From positions 37,317 to 101,316 of the forward strand of contig NZ_JACAFP010000007.1 of assembly GCF_015354505.1 (NCBI RefSeq): 64,000 bases of DNA, given 5' to 3'. Below are positions 16,636-26,187 of the stretch, piece after piece (position 1 is the stretch's first letter; every line of letters begins with the position of its first letter). Made by a program: the position numbers and the translations under genes. Below the pieces are notes generated by a model. That model was not told the origin of the DNA and did not search any database. It worked only from the letters and a program-made list of their open reading frames with translations. Source of the stretch: Microbacterium sp. UFMG61 (lineage in GTDB: Bacteria; Actinomycetota; Actinomycetes; Actinomycetales; Microbacteriaceae).

Positions 16636-17367
16636 CTAGGACGCGTCGTCGAGAAGGTCGGGGCGACGTGTGCGGGTTCGTTCGAGCTGCTGATCGCGGC
16701 GCCACGTCGCGATCAGCTTGTGGTTGCCGCTGAGGAGGACGTCGGGAACCGCGCGGTCCCGCCACATCGATGGCTTCGTGTACGACGGGTACTCGAGAAG
16801 CCCATCCTCATGCGACTCCTCGACCAGGCTCTCGGGGTTCCCCACCACACCGGGGATCAATCGCCCGATGGCCTCGATCATCGCCATGGTCGCGACCTCT
16901 CCCCCGTTGAGGACGTAGTCGCCCAGACTCAGGAGGCGCACCTCCCCGAGCGACGATGCGTACTCGAAGACGCGCTCGTCGATGCCCTCATAGCGTCCGC
17001 ACCCGAAGATCAGGTGCTCGCGAGTACTCAGATCGCGTGCGGTGGCCTGGGTGAACACCTCTCCCGCGGGAGAGGGGAAGATGATGGTCGGCCGTTCCCC
17101 CGAGTGCGGCGGAGTGGTGGAGGTGAGCTCGTCGAGTGCGAGTCCCCAGGGCTCGGGCTTCATCACCATACCGGCGCCCCCGCCGTAGGGAGTGTCGTCG
17201 ACCGTACGGTGACGATCCGAGGTCCAGTCCCGGAGGTCGCGCACGGAGAGATCGAGAATGCCGGTGCTCTGTGCCTTGCCGAGAAGCGAGAGTGTCAGCC
17301 CGTCGAAGTACGTCGGGAAGATGGAGACGACGTCGATGCGCACGGCAGCACCCGTACCAGCGGTCAC
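16636..17367 (-). CDS. trmD: tRNA (guanine-N1)-methyltransferase
   Basis: Methylates G37 of tRNAs, which prevents +1 frameshifting. The 243-residue SPOUT protein has [36 protein letters not shown] near residue 58, [13 protein letters not shown] and [20 protein letters not shown], the knotted SAM-binding region. GTG 17367 overlaps the rimM stop (GTGA); many homologues begin at the equivalent of GTG 17343 (VRIDVVSIF), so the start is uncertain by eight residues. Confidence 0.95.
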   Translation of the reverse strand: MTAGTGAAVRIDVVSIFPTYFDGLTLSLLGKAQSTGILDLSVRDLRDWTSDRHRTVDDTPYGGGAGMVMKPEPWGLALDELTSTTPPHSGERPTIIFPSPAGEVFTQATARDLSTREHLIFGCGRYEGIDERVFEYASSLGEVRLLSLGDYVLNGGEVATMAMIEAIGRLIPGVVGNPESLVEESHEDGLLEYPSYTKPSMWRDRAVPDVLLSGNHKLIATWRRDQQLERTRTRRPDLLDDAS

Positions 17368-17984
17368 TCGGAGGCGTCGGAGTCCGAGGACTCCCCCGCG
17401 TCCGGCGTCTCGGATGCGTCGGGAAGTTCTTCGAAGAGTCCTGCGGGCGGCGTCACGACGACGCGGCCGGCGGTGACATCGACAGTGGGAACGATCGCCT
17501 GCACGAACGGGACCATGATCTCCTGGTCACCGGACTTGACGATGAGCAGGTCCTGTGCGGGAAAATGCTCCACGCGGGCGACCTTCCCGACCACGACATC
17601 GTCGCGGACGACGTCGAGACCCACGAGCTGGTGATCGAACCAGGCGTTTTCCTCGGCCTCATCGGCATCCTGGTCGATCCAGAGGATCGCGCGGACGAGG
17701 CTCTCCGCGCCTTCGCGATCGTCGACGTCGTTGAGGAAGACGACGGGGTTGCCGTTCATCACGCGGTACTCGCGAACGACCACGGTCTTGCCGTGCCACG
17801 GAGATGCCTCAGGCACCTGAAGAGTGAACTCGGCTCCCGGCGTGAAACGACCCTCGGGGTTGTCGGTGTACAGCTCGAGCTTGAGCGCGCCCTTCAGGCC
17901 GTGAGCCTTGACGAGGCGCCCCACACGCAGCTGATTCTTGCCCTGGTTGCGTTCCTTCGACACCACGTCAGTCGTCCGCGACAT
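17364..17984 (-). CDS. rimM: 16S rRNA processing protein RimM
   Basis: A 206-residue 30S maturation factor that binds S19. The N-terminal domain has [20 protein letters not shown], and the PRC-barrel part includes [12 protein letters not shown] and [18 protein letters not shown]. The C-terminal 35 residues are an acidic Ser/Asp/Glu-rich extension (ending SSDSDASE). The ATG at 17984 overlaps the khpA gene by 17 bases; GTG codons at 17966 or 17963 are alternatives that would avoid the overlap. Confidence 0.93.
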   Translation of the reverse strand: MSRTTDVVSKERNQGKNQLRVGRLVKAHGLKGALKLELYTDNPEGRFTPGAEFTLQVPEASPWHGKTVVVREYRVMNGNPVVFLNDVDDREGAESLVRAILWIDQDADEAEENAWFDHQLVGLDVVRDDVVVGKVARVEHFPAQDLLIVKSGDQEIMVPFVQAIVPTVDVTAGRVVVTPPAGLFEELPDASETPDAGESSDSDASE

Positions 17985-18198
17985 CGACGCGGACGCGTCG
18001 CCCGTCCGCCAGAGCGGAGATGAGCGTACGCAGTGCTTTCGCGGTGCGGCCGCCGCGCCCGATCACGCGTCCACGATCATCGGGGTGCACGCGCACCTCG
18101 AGGAGATCGCCTCGCGGCGAGGTGGACGAATTGATACGCACATCCTCCGGGTGATCGACGATCCCCTTGACGATGTGTTCGAGCGCGGCGGCGAGCAC
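17968..18198 (-). CDS. khpA: KH-domain RNA-binding protein (KhpA/YlqC type)
   Basis: A 76-residue single KH domain with the GxxG loop in GRVIGRGGRTAKALRTLISA. Homologues lie between rpsP and rimM in Gram-positive bacteria and act with KhpB as an RNA chaperone linked to cell size. GTG start at 18198, six bases after the rpsP stop. Confidence 0.92.
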   Translation of the reverse strand: MLAAALEHIVKGIVDHPEDVRINSSTSPRGDLLEVRVHPDDRGRVIGRGGRTAKALRTLISALADGRRVRVDVADD

Positions 18199-18204
18199 GA
18201 CGGA

Positions 18205-18636
18205 TTACTCCGAGTCGGCGGCGGGAGCCTCAGCGGCCTCCGCGTCGGCAGCGGCCGGAGCCTCCTCAGCGGGAGCCTCCTTCTTCTCTGCCTTGGGCTT
18301 GACGACGGACTTCTTGGACGCGTCGATCTCGAACGGAACCTTGGGCTCCTTGACCTTCAGCGTGGACTTGGCGTCCTTGTCGCCCTTGAACTTGCCCCAG
18401 TCGCCCGTGATCTTGAGAAGGGCTGCGACCTGTTCGGTCGGCTGCGCGCCGACGGAGAGCCAGTACTGCGCACGCTCGGAGTCGATCTCGATGAACGAGG
18501 GCTCCTCAGTGGGGTGGTACTTGCCGATCTCTTCGATCACGCGGCCGTCGCGCTTGGTCTTCGAGTCGGCGACGACGATGCGGTAGTAGGGCGCACGGAT
18601 CTTGCCCAGGCGCTTGAGACGAATCTTTACAGCCAC
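18205..18636 (-). CDS. rpsP: 30S ribosomal protein S16 with Ala/Glu/Pro-rich tail
   Basis: A 143-residue S16. The conserved core ([56 protein letters not shown]) occupies the first 85 residues. It is followed by a Lys-rich stretch and an Ala/Glu/Pro tail ([20 protein letters not shown]) resembling that of S2. GTG 18636 follows AGGAGAATC, an excellent ribosome binding site. First gene of rpsP-khpA-rimM-trmD. Confidence 0.96.
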   Translation of the reverse strand: MAVKIRLKRLGKIRAPYYRIVVADSKTKRDGRVIEEIGKYHPTEEPSFIEIDSERAQYWLSVGAQPTEQVAALLKITGDWGKFKGDKDAKSTLKVKEPKVPFEIDASKKSVVKPKAEKKEAPAEEAPAAADAEAAEAPAADSE

Positions 18637-18730
18637 GATTCTCCTGAATTGTGTGGAAGTTGACGAACCGATCGCCTGGAGAGTGGGGTGCACACCCGGC
18701 GGAAGCTCAAAGAGGGAGGACGAGAGCTGG

Positions 18731-18763
18731 ATAGAGGGTCGAGCACGTCGTCCGACCCTCTAT
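18731..18763. other. Perfect hairpin upstream of rpsP, overlapping a possible promoter
   Basis: ATAGAGGGTCG (18731-18741) and CGACCCTCTAT (18753-18763) form an 11-bp perfect inverted repeat. On the rpsP strand its first base lies next to CAGAAT, the same hexamer used as the -10 of rplS, with a weaker TTCGCT 18 bases before it. It could be an operator or the start of a structured S16 leader. A second inverted repeat (18795-18804 with 18813-18822, CGGCGACACG) lies near the divergent ligase start. Confidence 0.4.
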
Positions 18764-18845
18764 TCTGCCAGATGCGCGGCCCAGGAGCGAAACGCGGCGA
18801 CACGACGGTTGCCGTGTCGCCGACAGTGCGTGTCAGACTGTGCTC

Positions 18846-19997
18846 GTGAAGCTCGATTTCGCGCCGTCCGCGCGGTCCACCGTCGGCCTGGAGTGGGAGA
18901 TCATGCTCGCCGATCCGGCAAGCGGCGATCTCGTCGGGCGCGCGCCTGAGCTGCTGGCCGCGCTCGAGGCGGAGAGTGCCGAGGAGCGTCACACGGTGAC
19001 CGGCGAACTGCTCACGAACACCATCGAGGTCACCAGCGGCATCGGCGACTCCGTGGCCCACGCTGTCGACGACATCGCGAACGCCATCGCGGCCGTTCGA
19101 TCGGCCACGGATCCGGCCGGCATCGAGCTGCTGTCGGCGGGCAGCCACCCCTTCGCCCAGTGGTACGACCAGGAAGTCACTGATAAGACGCGGTATCACA
19201 CCCTCATCGAGCGTACGCAGTGGTGGGGCCGCAACATGATGATCTGGGGAATCCACGTCCACATCGGCGTGGAGGATCAGCGCAAGGTCATCCCCATCAT
19301 CAACGCCTTGGCCGCCTATCTTCCGCACCTGCAGTCACTGGCCGCGTCGAGCCCGTTCTGGGCGGGCGAGCGCACGGGCTACGCCTCGAACCGCGCCCTG
19401 GTCTTCCAGCAGCTGCCGACCGCCGGTCTTCCCTGGCCACTGCGCGACTGGTCGCAGTACGAGTCCTACCTCGATGACATGGTGCGCACCGGCGTGATGG
19501 CCGATGCCACCGAAGTCCGCTGGGACATCCGCCCTGCGCCGCGATGGGGAACGATCGAGGTCCGCGCCTGCGACGGCCTCTCGACCCTGCCCGAGCTCGC
19601 CGCGGTGGCGGCACTCGTCCAGGTGCTGGTGGAGCATCTCTCCCGTCAGCTCGACGACGGACGCGACCTGGCGGAGATGCCTGCCTGGTTCCACCGCGAG
19701 AACAAGTGGCGCGCAGCGCGCTACGGACTCGACGCTCGGGTGATCGTCGACGATGTCGGTACGCAGCGCCCCGTGCGCGAGCACCTGGCGGAGATCATCG
19801 ACGAACTCGCTCCCATCGCGGTGGAACTCGGCTGCGTGCGCGAGTTCGGGAGCATCGGCTCGATCCTCAAGGACGGCGCGAGCTACGAGCGGCAGCTGAT
19901 CATCGCGAATGCCACAGGCGGAGATCTGGGCGCCGTCGTACAGCACCTGATCCGCGAGTTCCGCTCGGGCCCCGAGGCGTCGACCGACGGCCCCTGA
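18846..19997 (+). CDS. Carboxylate-amine ligase, GCS2 family (YbdK-like)
   Basis: A 383-residue protein of the glutamate-cysteine ligase 2 family. Visible motifs: STVGLEWEIML at the N-terminus (ATP/Mg-binding glutamates), WGIHVHIGVED near residue 135, SPFWAGERTGYASNRAL and VRWDIRPAPRWGTIEVRACD. Most members are weak gamma-glutamylcysteine ligases or carboxylate-amine ligases of unknown substrate; actinomycetes use mycothiol, so glutathione synthesis should not be assumed. GTG 18846 gives the family start; GTG 18840 is also in frame. It is divergent from rpsP and convergent with the SorC-type regulator. Confidence 0.88.
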   Translation: MKLDFAPSARSTVGLEWEIMLADPASGDLVGRAPELLAALEAESAEERHTVTGELLTNTIEVTSGIGDSVAHAVDDIANAIAAVRSATDPAGIELLSAGSHPFAQWYDQEVTDKTRYHTLIERTQWWGRNMMIWGIHVHIGVEDQRKVIPIINALAAYLPHLQSLAASSPFWAGERTGYASNRALVFQQLPTAGLPWPLRDWSQYESYLDDMVRTGVMADATEVRWDIRPAPRWGTIEVRACDGLSTLPELAAVAALVQVLVEHLSRQLDDGRDLAEMPAWFHRENKWRAARYGLDARVIVDDVGTQRPVREHLAEIIDELAPIAVELGCVREFGSIGSILKDGASYERQLIIANATGGDLGAVVQHLIREFRSGPEASTDGP

Positions 19998-19999
19998 CC

Positions 20000-20971
20000 T
20001 CAGTCCTCGACCAGCATCCGCGCCAGGCCCTCATCGAGCACCACGTCCGTGATGAGCTCTGCGGCGATGGCGGCCCGCAGGCTCACGAGCTTCGGCACAC
20101 CCGAGACCACGCATACGCGACGGGGCACGCGGCGCAGTCTGTCGAGTGTCGGACCGGTGGCTCTCGCATTCACGCGGATGTCACGCCACGATCCGTCCGC
20201 ACGGAAGAACACCGTCGCGACGTCACCGATGGCGTGGTCCTCGCGCAGACTGCGGTAATCGTCCCTGCTGAGATAGCCGCCGACGTACACCCGGCTCGGG
20301 ACCTCGGCCGCGGGCGAACCGAGACTGAACACCGCGATGTCCATCTTCGACTGGAGGTCGAGCACGCGTCGCGTGCTCCGCTCCCGCCACATCGCCTCGC
20401 GCGTCGACGGATCGTCGAAGAACGCGGGCACCGGGAACTGCTGCACCTGAGCGCCGAAAGCGCTTCCGAATCGCTGCAGGATGTCACTCGAGTACTCGAC
20501 GCCGCTCGTCTGGGTGTTCCCCGCGCCGTTGAGCTGCACGAACGTCGTGTTGTGCGTCTCCTTCTGAGTCAGGCCTCGGCTGACGGCGCTGATCGTGGAG
20601 CCCCAGGCGACCCCGACGATCATGTTGGAGTCGACGAACTGCGACAGCAACCGCCCCGCAGTCAGGGCCACGCGCTCGAGTCGCTCGACCTCGCTCACGA
20701 TCTCGGGAATCGGCACCACGTGTGCGACCACTCGATGACCATCGCGGATGCGCTGCTCGAGCATGCCGAGGCGTTCGAGTGGCGAATTGATCCGGATGTC
20801 GACCAGCCCGCTCTCCCGCGCGTAGCTCAGCAGGCGGGAGACCGAGGAGCGCGACGTGCCCAGCTCCTGGGCGATGACCTCCATCGTCTTGTCCTGCATG
20901 TAGTAGAGCTGCGCCGCGGTGAGCGCGGCGATCAGCTTCGCGTCCCGAGATTCTGCGCCTGACTGGCTCAT
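20000..20971 (-). CDS. SorC/DeoR-type sugar-responsive transcriptional regulator
   Basis: A 323-residue regulator. The N-terminal helix-turn-helix is AAQLYYMQDKTMEVIAQELG then TSRSSVSRLLSYARESGLV; the remaining 260 residues match the SorC sugar-phosphate-binding domain (VGVAWGSTISAVSRGL, NTTFVQLNGAGN, GVPKLVSLRAAI). AGGAGG precedes the ATG. It is divergent from glpD-glpF-glpK with a perfect palindrome in between, so it probably controls glycerol uptake in response to a phosphorylated sugar such as glycerol 3-phosphate. The effector is inferred. Confidence 0.88.
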   Translation of the reverse strand: MSQSGAESRDAKLIAALTAAQLYYMQDKTMEVIAQELGTSRSSVSRLLSYARESGLVDIRINSPLERLGMLEQRIRDGHRVVAHVVPIPEIVSEVERLERVALTAGRLLSQFVDSNMIVGVAWGSTISAVSRGLTQKETHNTTFVQLNGAGNTQTSGVEYSSDILQRFGSAFGAQVQQFPVPAFFDDPSTREAMWRERSTRRVLDLQSKMDIAVFSLGSPAAEVPSRVYVGGYLSRDDYRSLREDHAIGDVATVFFRADGSWRDIRVNARATGPTLDRLRRVPRRVCVVSGVPKLVSLRAAIAAELITDVVLDEGLARMLVED

Positions 20972-20995
20972 GTCGACCTCCTGGACACCGATCCT

Positions 20996-21009
20996 TGCAC
21001 ATATGTGCA
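20996..21009. promoter_or_regulatory. Palindromic operator between the SorC-type regulator and glpD
   Basis: TGCACATATGTGCA is a perfect 14-bp palindrome midway between the two divergent starts (25 bases from the regulator ATG, 64 from the glpD ATG). Its position fits a site for the SorC-type protein repressing or activating both directions. Confidence 0.6.
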
Positions 21010-21072
21010 GCTGGCTTGCGCGCGGTGGCCGTGCGGGTCGAAGCTGGGAGCAAGCAGAGAGAAGGGTCGAAG

Positions 21073-22782
21073 ATGATCGAGTCGACACACTCATCACCGG
21101 AACGCGCGGACGTCCGCGCCGTACGCGAATCGGGACGCACCAGCGTCGTCGTCATCGGAGCGGGCATCAACGGGATCTCGACGTTCCGCGACCTCGCGCT
21201 GCAGGGCGTGGACGTCCTGCTCGTCGAACGCGGCGACTTCGCTTCGGGAGCCTCGGCGGCGTCGAGCCACATGATCCACGGTGGCATCCGATACCTCGAG
21301 AACGGCGAGTTCCGACTCGTCCGGGAATCCGTCGAAGAGCGCAACGGCCTGCTCAAGATCGCACCGCACTACGTCAAGCCGCTGCAGACGACGATCCCCA
21401 TCTACTCGACGTTCTCCGGCATCCTCTCCGCTCCGCTGCGCTTCCTGACGCACAAGAGCGGCAAGCCTCAGGAGCGCGGTGCGTTCCTCATCAAGGTCGG
21501 CCTCACGATCTACGACACGTTCTCGCGCGACGGCGGCATGGTCCCCCGTCACCGCTTCCTGGGACGCAAGCGCTCGCTCGCCGAGCTCCCCTCGCTCGAC
21601 CCGAACATCAAGTACACGGCGACCTACTACGACGCCTCGATGCACGATCCGGAGCGCCTCGCACTCGACGTGCTGCAGGACGGACGTGCCGCCCACCCGG
21701 GTGCGGTCGCGCTCAACTACGTCGAGGCGATCGGACGCAACGGCGCGAAGGTCCTCCTCCGCGACCGCGAGAGCGGCACCGAGTTCGCGGTCACCGCCGA
21801 CGTCGTGGTCAACGCCTCGGGCCCCTGGACCGATCTGACGAACGATTCCCTCGGTACCGACACTCGCTTCATGGGCGGCACCAAGGGTTCGCACATCGTC
21901 CTCGATCACCCCGAGCTCCTCGAGGCGACCCGGGGTCGCGAGATCTTCTTCGAGCACTCGGACGGCCGCATCGTGCTCATCTACCCGCTCAAGGGGCGCG
22001 TCCTCGTCGGCACGACCGACATCGATGCCGACCCGCGCGAGGTCCCTGTGTGCACAGAGGAGGAGATCGACTACTTCTTCGACCTCATCCATCACGTCTT
22101 CCCGCAGATCGACGTGACGCGCGAGCAGATCGTCTACAACTTCTCCGGCATCCGTCCGCTTCCCCGTCACGAGGACACCGCTCCCGGCTTCGTGTCCCGC
22201 GACTACCGCATCGAGGTCGACGACAAGGGCGCAGCCCCGCTCGTGAGCCTCGTCGGTGGGAAGTGGACGACGTTCCGCGCACTCGGAGAATCGCTCTCGG
22301 ACGTGGTGCTCGGTCTGATCGGTCGCACCCGCACCGTCTCGACGGCCGGCCGCGCGATCGGTGGAGGCCGCGACTTCCCTCGCACCGAGAAGGCCCGTCG
22401 CATCTGGATCCAGGAGAACCTTCCCGGAGCCGGTGACCGCGCCGAGCGTCTGCTCGCCCGCTACGGCACCCGCGCCGCGCAGGTGTGGGAGTACATCGAA
22501 CAGGGCGATGACGCCCCCCTCGCGGGCGACGACCTGTCGACTCGCGAACTCGCCTGGATGGTCGAGAACGAGATGGTCGCGCGCCTGCAGGACGTCGTCC
22601 TGCGTCGCACGAGCATCGCTTTCGTCGGACACGCCGACGCGGATGTGCTCGAAGAGCTTGCCGACGCACTGGCTCCTCTGCTCCACTGGGACCGTGCACG
22701 GCACGATGCCGAGCTCGAGCAGACGCGTCTGCTGCTGAACGAACGGCATGGACTGAAGATCTCGTCCCGCGCACGCGGCTGA
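21073..22782 (+). CDS. glpD: Glycerol-3-phosphate dehydrogenase (FAD-dependent)
   Basis: Oxidises glycerol 3-phosphate to dihydroxyacetone phosphate at the membrane, passing electrons to quinone. The 569-residue protein has the FAD-binding segment VVIGAGINGISTFRDLAL, the signature ASGASAASSHMIHGGIRYLE, and later GGTKGSHIVL and GTTDIDADPREV. AGAAGGG precedes the ATG at 21073. It is the first gene of glpDFK and is followed by a hairpin before glpF. Confidence 0.94.
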   Translation: MIESTHSSPERADVRAVRESGRTSVVVIGAGINGISTFRDLALQGVDVLLVERGDFASGASAASSHMIHGGIRYLENGEFRLVRESVEERNGLLKIAPHYVKPLQTTIPIYSTFSGILSAPLRFLTHKSGKPQERGAFLIKVGLTIYDTFSRDGGMVPRHRFLGRKRSLAELPSLDPNIKYTATYYDASMHDPERLALDVLQDGRAAHPGAVALNYVEAIGRNGAKVLLRDRESGTEFAVTADVVVNASGPWTDLTNDSLGTDTRFMGGTKGSHIVLDHPELLEATRGREIFFEHSDGRIVLIYPLKGRVLVGTTDIDADPREVPVCTEEEIDYFFDLIHHVFPQIDVTREQIVYNFSGIRPLPRHEDTAPGFVSRDYRIEVDDKGAAPLVSLVGGKWTTFRALGESLSDVVLGLIGRTRTVSTAGRAIGGGRDFPRTEKARRIWIQENLPGAGDRAERLLARYGTRAAQVWEYIEQGDDAPLAGDDLSTRELAWMVENEMVARLQDVVLRRTSIAFVGHADADVLEELADALAPLLHWDRARHDAELEQTRLLLNERHGLKISSRARG

Positions 22783-22826
22783 CGGGTGATCCGAACACCG
22801 CCCTCCCCGCGGTGTAACTCCCAACA

Positions 22827-22854
22827 AGTGCCAGGGCTATGGGGCCCTGGCACT
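22827..22854 (+). other. Hairpin in the glpD-glpF gap
   Basis: AGTGCCAGGGC (22827-22837) pairs with GCCCTGGCACT (22844-22854) around a 6-base loop, 45 bases after glpD and 20 before glpF. No T-run follows, so it is more likely an mRNA-processing or differential-expression element than a full terminator. Confidence 0.6.
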
Positions 22855-22874
22855 CAAGAAAGGTCAAAGAAGAC

Positions 22875-23627
22875 ATGACTGATGTGAATCTCGGTCTCTA
22901 CTTCCTGTCGGAGTTCGTCGGCACAGCGATGCTGATCCTCCTGGGTTGTGGTGTCGTCGCCAACGTCGCCCTCGCCAAGAACAAGGGCTTCGGCGGCGGC
23001 TTCCTGATGGTGAACTGGGGATGGGGCCTCGCGGTGTTCGTGGGTGTCCTCGCATCCGCCTACTCCGGCGCCATCCTCAACCCCGCGGTCGGAATCGGAC
23101 TCCTCGTCGCCGGCAAGATCGACTTCTCGCAGTTCGCGGTGGCGACCGGCGCAGAGCTCCTCGGTGCGATCGTCGGTGCGGTCCTCACCTGGCTCGCCTA
23201 CAAGCAGCACTTCGATGAGGAACCGGAGGCCGCCAACAAGCTCGGCGTGTTCTCGACCGGCCCCGCGATCCGCTCGTATGGCTGGAATCTCGTCACCGAG
23301 GTCATCGGCACCTTCGTCCTCGTGTTCGCTGTCTTCGCGTTCGCAGACTACGGCGTCGCCGACATCGGAACGCCGGCGGGCCTCGGACCGCTCAGCGCAC
23401 TGCCTGTGGCCCTCGTCGTGGTCGCGATCGGTGCCTCCCTCGGTGGACCGACCGGATACGCCATCAACCCCGCCCGTGACCTCGGACCGCGTATCGCACA
23501 CGCCATCCTCCCGATCAAGGGCAAGGGCTCGAGCGACTGGTCGTACTCGTGGGTGCCGGTCGTCGGCCCCCTCATCGGTGGTGTCCTCGCCGCCGTCGCC
23601 GCGCCCGCACTGCTCAGCCTCGCCTGA
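22875..23627 (+). CDS. glpF: Glycerol facilitator (aquaglyceroporin)
   Basis: A 250-residue MIP-family channel with six transmembrane segments and two half-helix motifs, [10 protein letters not shown] (Asn69) and [14 protein letters not shown] (Asn198), both with intact NPA. The aspartate after the second NPA-R is the glycerol-channel marker. ATG 22875 follows AAAGGTCAAAGAAG. It sits between glpD and glpK, so it supplies glycerol to the kinase. Confidence 0.93.
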   Translation: MTDVNLGLYFLSEFVGTAMLILLGCGVVANVALAKNKGFGGGFLMVNWGWGLAVFVGVLASAYSGAILNPAVGIGLLVAGKIDFSQFAVATGAELLGAIVGAVLTWLAYKQHFDEEPEAANKLGVFSTGPAIRSYGWNLVTEVIGTFVLVFAVFAFADYGVADIGTPAGLGPLSALPVALVVVAIGASLGGPTGYAINPARDLGPRIAHAILPIKGKGSSDWSYSWVPVVGPLIGGVLAAVAAPALLSLA

Positions 23628-23656
23628 ACCCGAACCTGACTTCAAAGGAGAACACA

Positions 23657-25171
23657 ATGGCCGACTACATCATCGCCATCGATCAGGGCACCACATCCAG
23701 CCGCGCGATCATCTTCGACAAGAAGGGAAGCATCGTCGCGAGCGGCCAGAAGGAGCACGAGCAGATCCTTCCGAAGGCAGGCTGGGTCGAGCACGACCCC
23801 GCCGAGATCTGGCGCAACGTGCAGGAGGTCATCGGCCTCGCGCTGAGCCGCGCCGACCTGACACGCCACGACATCGCTGCCGTCGGCATCACCAACCAGC
23901 GTGAGACCGCGGTGGTCTGGGACAAGACGACCGGTAAGGCCGTCTACAACGCCATCGTCTGGCAGGACACCCGTACGCAGGAGATCGTCGACCGCCTCGC
24001 GGCGGACGGCGGTGTCGAGCGGTTCAAGCCGATCGTGGGCCTCCCGCTCGCGACCTACTTCTCGGGCACCAAGATCGCCTGGATCCTCGAGAACGTCGAG
24101 GGTGCGCGCGAGAAGGCCGAGGCGGGCGACCTCGTCTTCGGCACGACCGACAGCTGGGTGCTCTGGAACCTCACCGGCGGCGTCGACGGCGGCGTGCACG
24201 TCACCGACGTCACCAACGCGTCGCGCACGCTGTTCATGGACCTCGAGACGCTCGAGTGGCGCGACGACATCCTCGAGGCGTTCGGCGTTCCGCGCTCGAT
24301 GATGCCGGAGATCCGCTCCTCCTCCGAGGTGTACGGCGCCGCAGAGGACTCCTCGCTGCTGCGCGAGACGCCGATCGCCGGCATCCTGGGCGACCAGCAG
24401 GCCGCGACCTTCGGGCAGGCCGCCTTCAACACGGGTGAGAGCAAGAACACCTACGGCACCGGCTGCTTCCTGATTTTCAACACGGGCGAGGAGATCGTCC
24501 ACTCGAAGAACGGGCTGCTCACCACGGTCGGCTACAAGCTCGGCGACGGACCCACGCACTACGCGCTCGAAGGCTCGATCGCCGTCACGGGATCCCTGAT
24601 CCAGTGGCTCCGCGACCAGCTCGGCATCATCGGATCCGCTCCCGAGGTCGAGGAGCTCGCCAAGCAGGTCGACGACAACGGCGGCGTCTACATCGTCCCC
24701 GCGTTCTCGGGTCTGTTCGCGCCGTACTGGCGTCCTGACGCTCGCGGTGCGATCGTGGGTCTCACCCGCTACGCGAACAAGAACCACATCGCTCGCGCAG
24801 CGCTCGAGGCCGTCGCCTTCCAGACGCGCGACGTGCTCGATGCGGTCAACGCCGACGCAGGTGTCGATCTCACCGAGCTCAAGGTCGACGGCGGCATGGT
24901 CGCGAACGACGCGCTCATGCAGTTCCAGGCCGACGTGCTGGGCGTTCCGGTCGTTCGCCCGGTCGTCGCGGAGACCACCGCGCTCGGCGCCGCGTACGCC
25001 GCCGGACTCGCGGTCGGCTTCTGGAACGGTCTGGACGACCTGTCCGCCAACTGGCAGGAAGACCGCCGCTGGGAGCCGTCGATGGAGGACGCAGAGCGCG
25101 ACCGCCAGCTTCGCCTGTGGCGCAAGGCCGTCAGCAAGTCTATGGACTGGGTCGATGAGGACGTGAAGTGA
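23657..25171 (+). CDS. glpK: Glycerol kinase
   Basis: Phosphorylates glycerol, trapping it in the cell. The 504-residue FGGY kinase has [15 protein letters not shown] at the N-terminus, [35 protein letters not shown], the FGGY signature region [14 protein letters not shown] and [15 protein letters not shown] with the catalytic aspartate (Asp in PDARG vicinity). AAAGGAG lies 6 bases before the ATG, the strongest binding site of the operon. A terminator follows 20 bases after the stop. Confidence 0.96.
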   Translation: MADYIIAIDQGTTSSRAIIFDKKGSIVASGQKEHEQILPKAGWVEHDPAEIWRNVQEVIGLALSRADLTRHDIAAVGITNQRETAVVWDKTTGKAVYNAIVWQDTRTQEIVDRLAADGGVERFKPIVGLPLATYFSGTKIAWILENVEGAREKAEAGDLVFGTTDSWVLWNLTGGVDGGVHVTDVTNASRTLFMDLETLEWRDDILEAFGVPRSMMPEIRSSSEVYGAAEDSSLLRETPIAGILGDQQAATFGQAAFNTGESKNTYGTGCFLIFNTGEEIVHSKNGLLTTVGYKLGDGPTHYALEGSIAVTGSLIQWLRDQLGIIGSAPEVEELAKQVDDNGGVYIVPAFSGLFAPYWRPDARGAIVGLTRYANKNHIARAALEAVAFQTRDVLDAVNADAGVDLTELKVDGGMVANDALMQFQADVLGVPVVRPVVAETTALGAAYAAGLAVGFWNGLDDLSANWQEDRRWEPSMEDAERDRQLRLWRKAVSKSMDWVDEDVK

Positions 25172-25173
25172 CC

Positions 25174-26109
25174 TCAGAGTTCTGAAGAGGCGGGCCCGGA
25201 GGATTCCTCCGGGCCCGTTTCGTCTTTCGTGGCATCGATCATCGAGTCGATCACTTCGAGGAAGGCGATCGCGACGCCCCGCGGCGCACGGTCGTCCCAC
25301 GCGACGTACTGCACGCGCGTCGGGCCGTCGGCGAGTTCGACCGCGACGGCATCCGTGGATGAGCCGACGATGACCCCGGGAGCGAGCAACGCGATCGCCA
25401 GCCCCTCCGAGACGAGTCCGAGGATCAACCCGGACGAGTCGGCTTCGAAGGCCACATCGCGGGCGACACCGGATGACGCGAACGCCCTGTCGCCCTGAGC
25501 ACGCCCCGACGTGCCGGCAGGGAAGTCAGCGAACACCTCGTCGACGAGATCGACGATCCGGACGCCGGTCCGTCCGGCCAGTCTGTGCGTCGGGGCGACC
25601 GCTGCCACCAGACGTTCACGGGCGAGCACCCGCACGGCGACGCCCTTCGGCACGCTCCCTTCGCGCAAGCCGAGGAGCGCGATGTCGAGATCTCCCCGTC
25701 GCACCGCGTCGGCGAGCGTATCGCTGTTGCCGACGGTGAGCTCGACGCGAGCGTCGGGATGCGCCTCTCGGAACCGGGAAACCACCCGCGGCACCGACAC
25801 CGCACTTGCCGTGGGGATCACGCCGAGACGGAGCGTGCCCACGATACGGCCGGACGCAGCGGCCGCGGCATCTCGGGCATCGTCGGCAGCGATCACCGCC
25901 TTCCTCGCGTGGACGAGGAAGGCCTCCCCCGCATCCGTCGTCCGGACACTGCGACTCGAACGGACGAAGAGACGTTGTCCGAGTTCGCGCTCCAGGGCGG
26001 CGATCTGGTGACTCAGTGCCGATTGCGTGACGTAGCACCGCTCCGCGGCACGGGTGAAGCTCGAGGTCGATGCGACCTCGACGACGTATCGCAGCTGTTG
26101 GAGATCCAC
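25174..26109 (-). CDS. LysR-type transcriptional regulator
   Basis: A 311-residue LysR protein from GTG 26109 (VDLQQLRYVVEVA, the family start); in-frame ATGs at 26124-26130 would add up to seven residues and no start has a clear ribosome binding site. The winged helix is SFTRAAERCYVTQSALSHQI; the effector domain follows (GTLRLGVIPTASAV, GDLDIALLGL). It is divergent from an EamA-type exporter, so that exporter is the likely target. The 3' end overlaps the glpK terminator. Confidence 0.88.
   Translation of the reverse strand: MDLQQLRYVVEVASTSSFTRAAERCYVTQSALSHQIAALERELGQRLFVRSSRSVRTTDAGEAFLVHARKAVIAADDARDAAAAASGRIVGTLRLGVIPTASAVSVPRVVSRFREAHPDARVELTVGNSDTLADAVRRGDLDIALLGLREGSVPKGVAVRVLARERLVAAVAPTHRLAGRTGVRIVDLVDEVFADFPAGTSGRAQGDRAFASSGVARDVAFEADSSGLILGLVSEGLAIALLAPGVIVGSSTDAVAVELADGPTRVQYVAWDDRAPRGVAIAFLEVIDSMIDATKDETGPEESSGPASSEL
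25191..25220. terminator. Terminator between glpK and the LysR gene
   Basis: CGGGCCCGGAGG (25191-25202) pairs with CCTCCGGGCCCG (25206-25217) around ATT, followed by TTTCGTCTTT. It ends the glp operon; it overlaps the last codons of the convergent LysR-type gene. Confidence 0.9.
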
Positions 26110-26187
26110 ACGTCCATGATTCATCATCATGATTCGTGTGACAAGTATGTGTTGGACTCATCGGTACGATCCGATCAGGCTGGAGAC

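Noticed and set aside
21094-22827. A 577-codon minus-strand frame opposite glpD
   Set aside because: Pure antisense of a well-conserved gene with no recognisable domain.
23642-25300. A 552-codon minus-strand frame opposite glpK
   Set aside because: Antisense shadow; glpK motifs are intact on the other strand and have the ribosome binding site.
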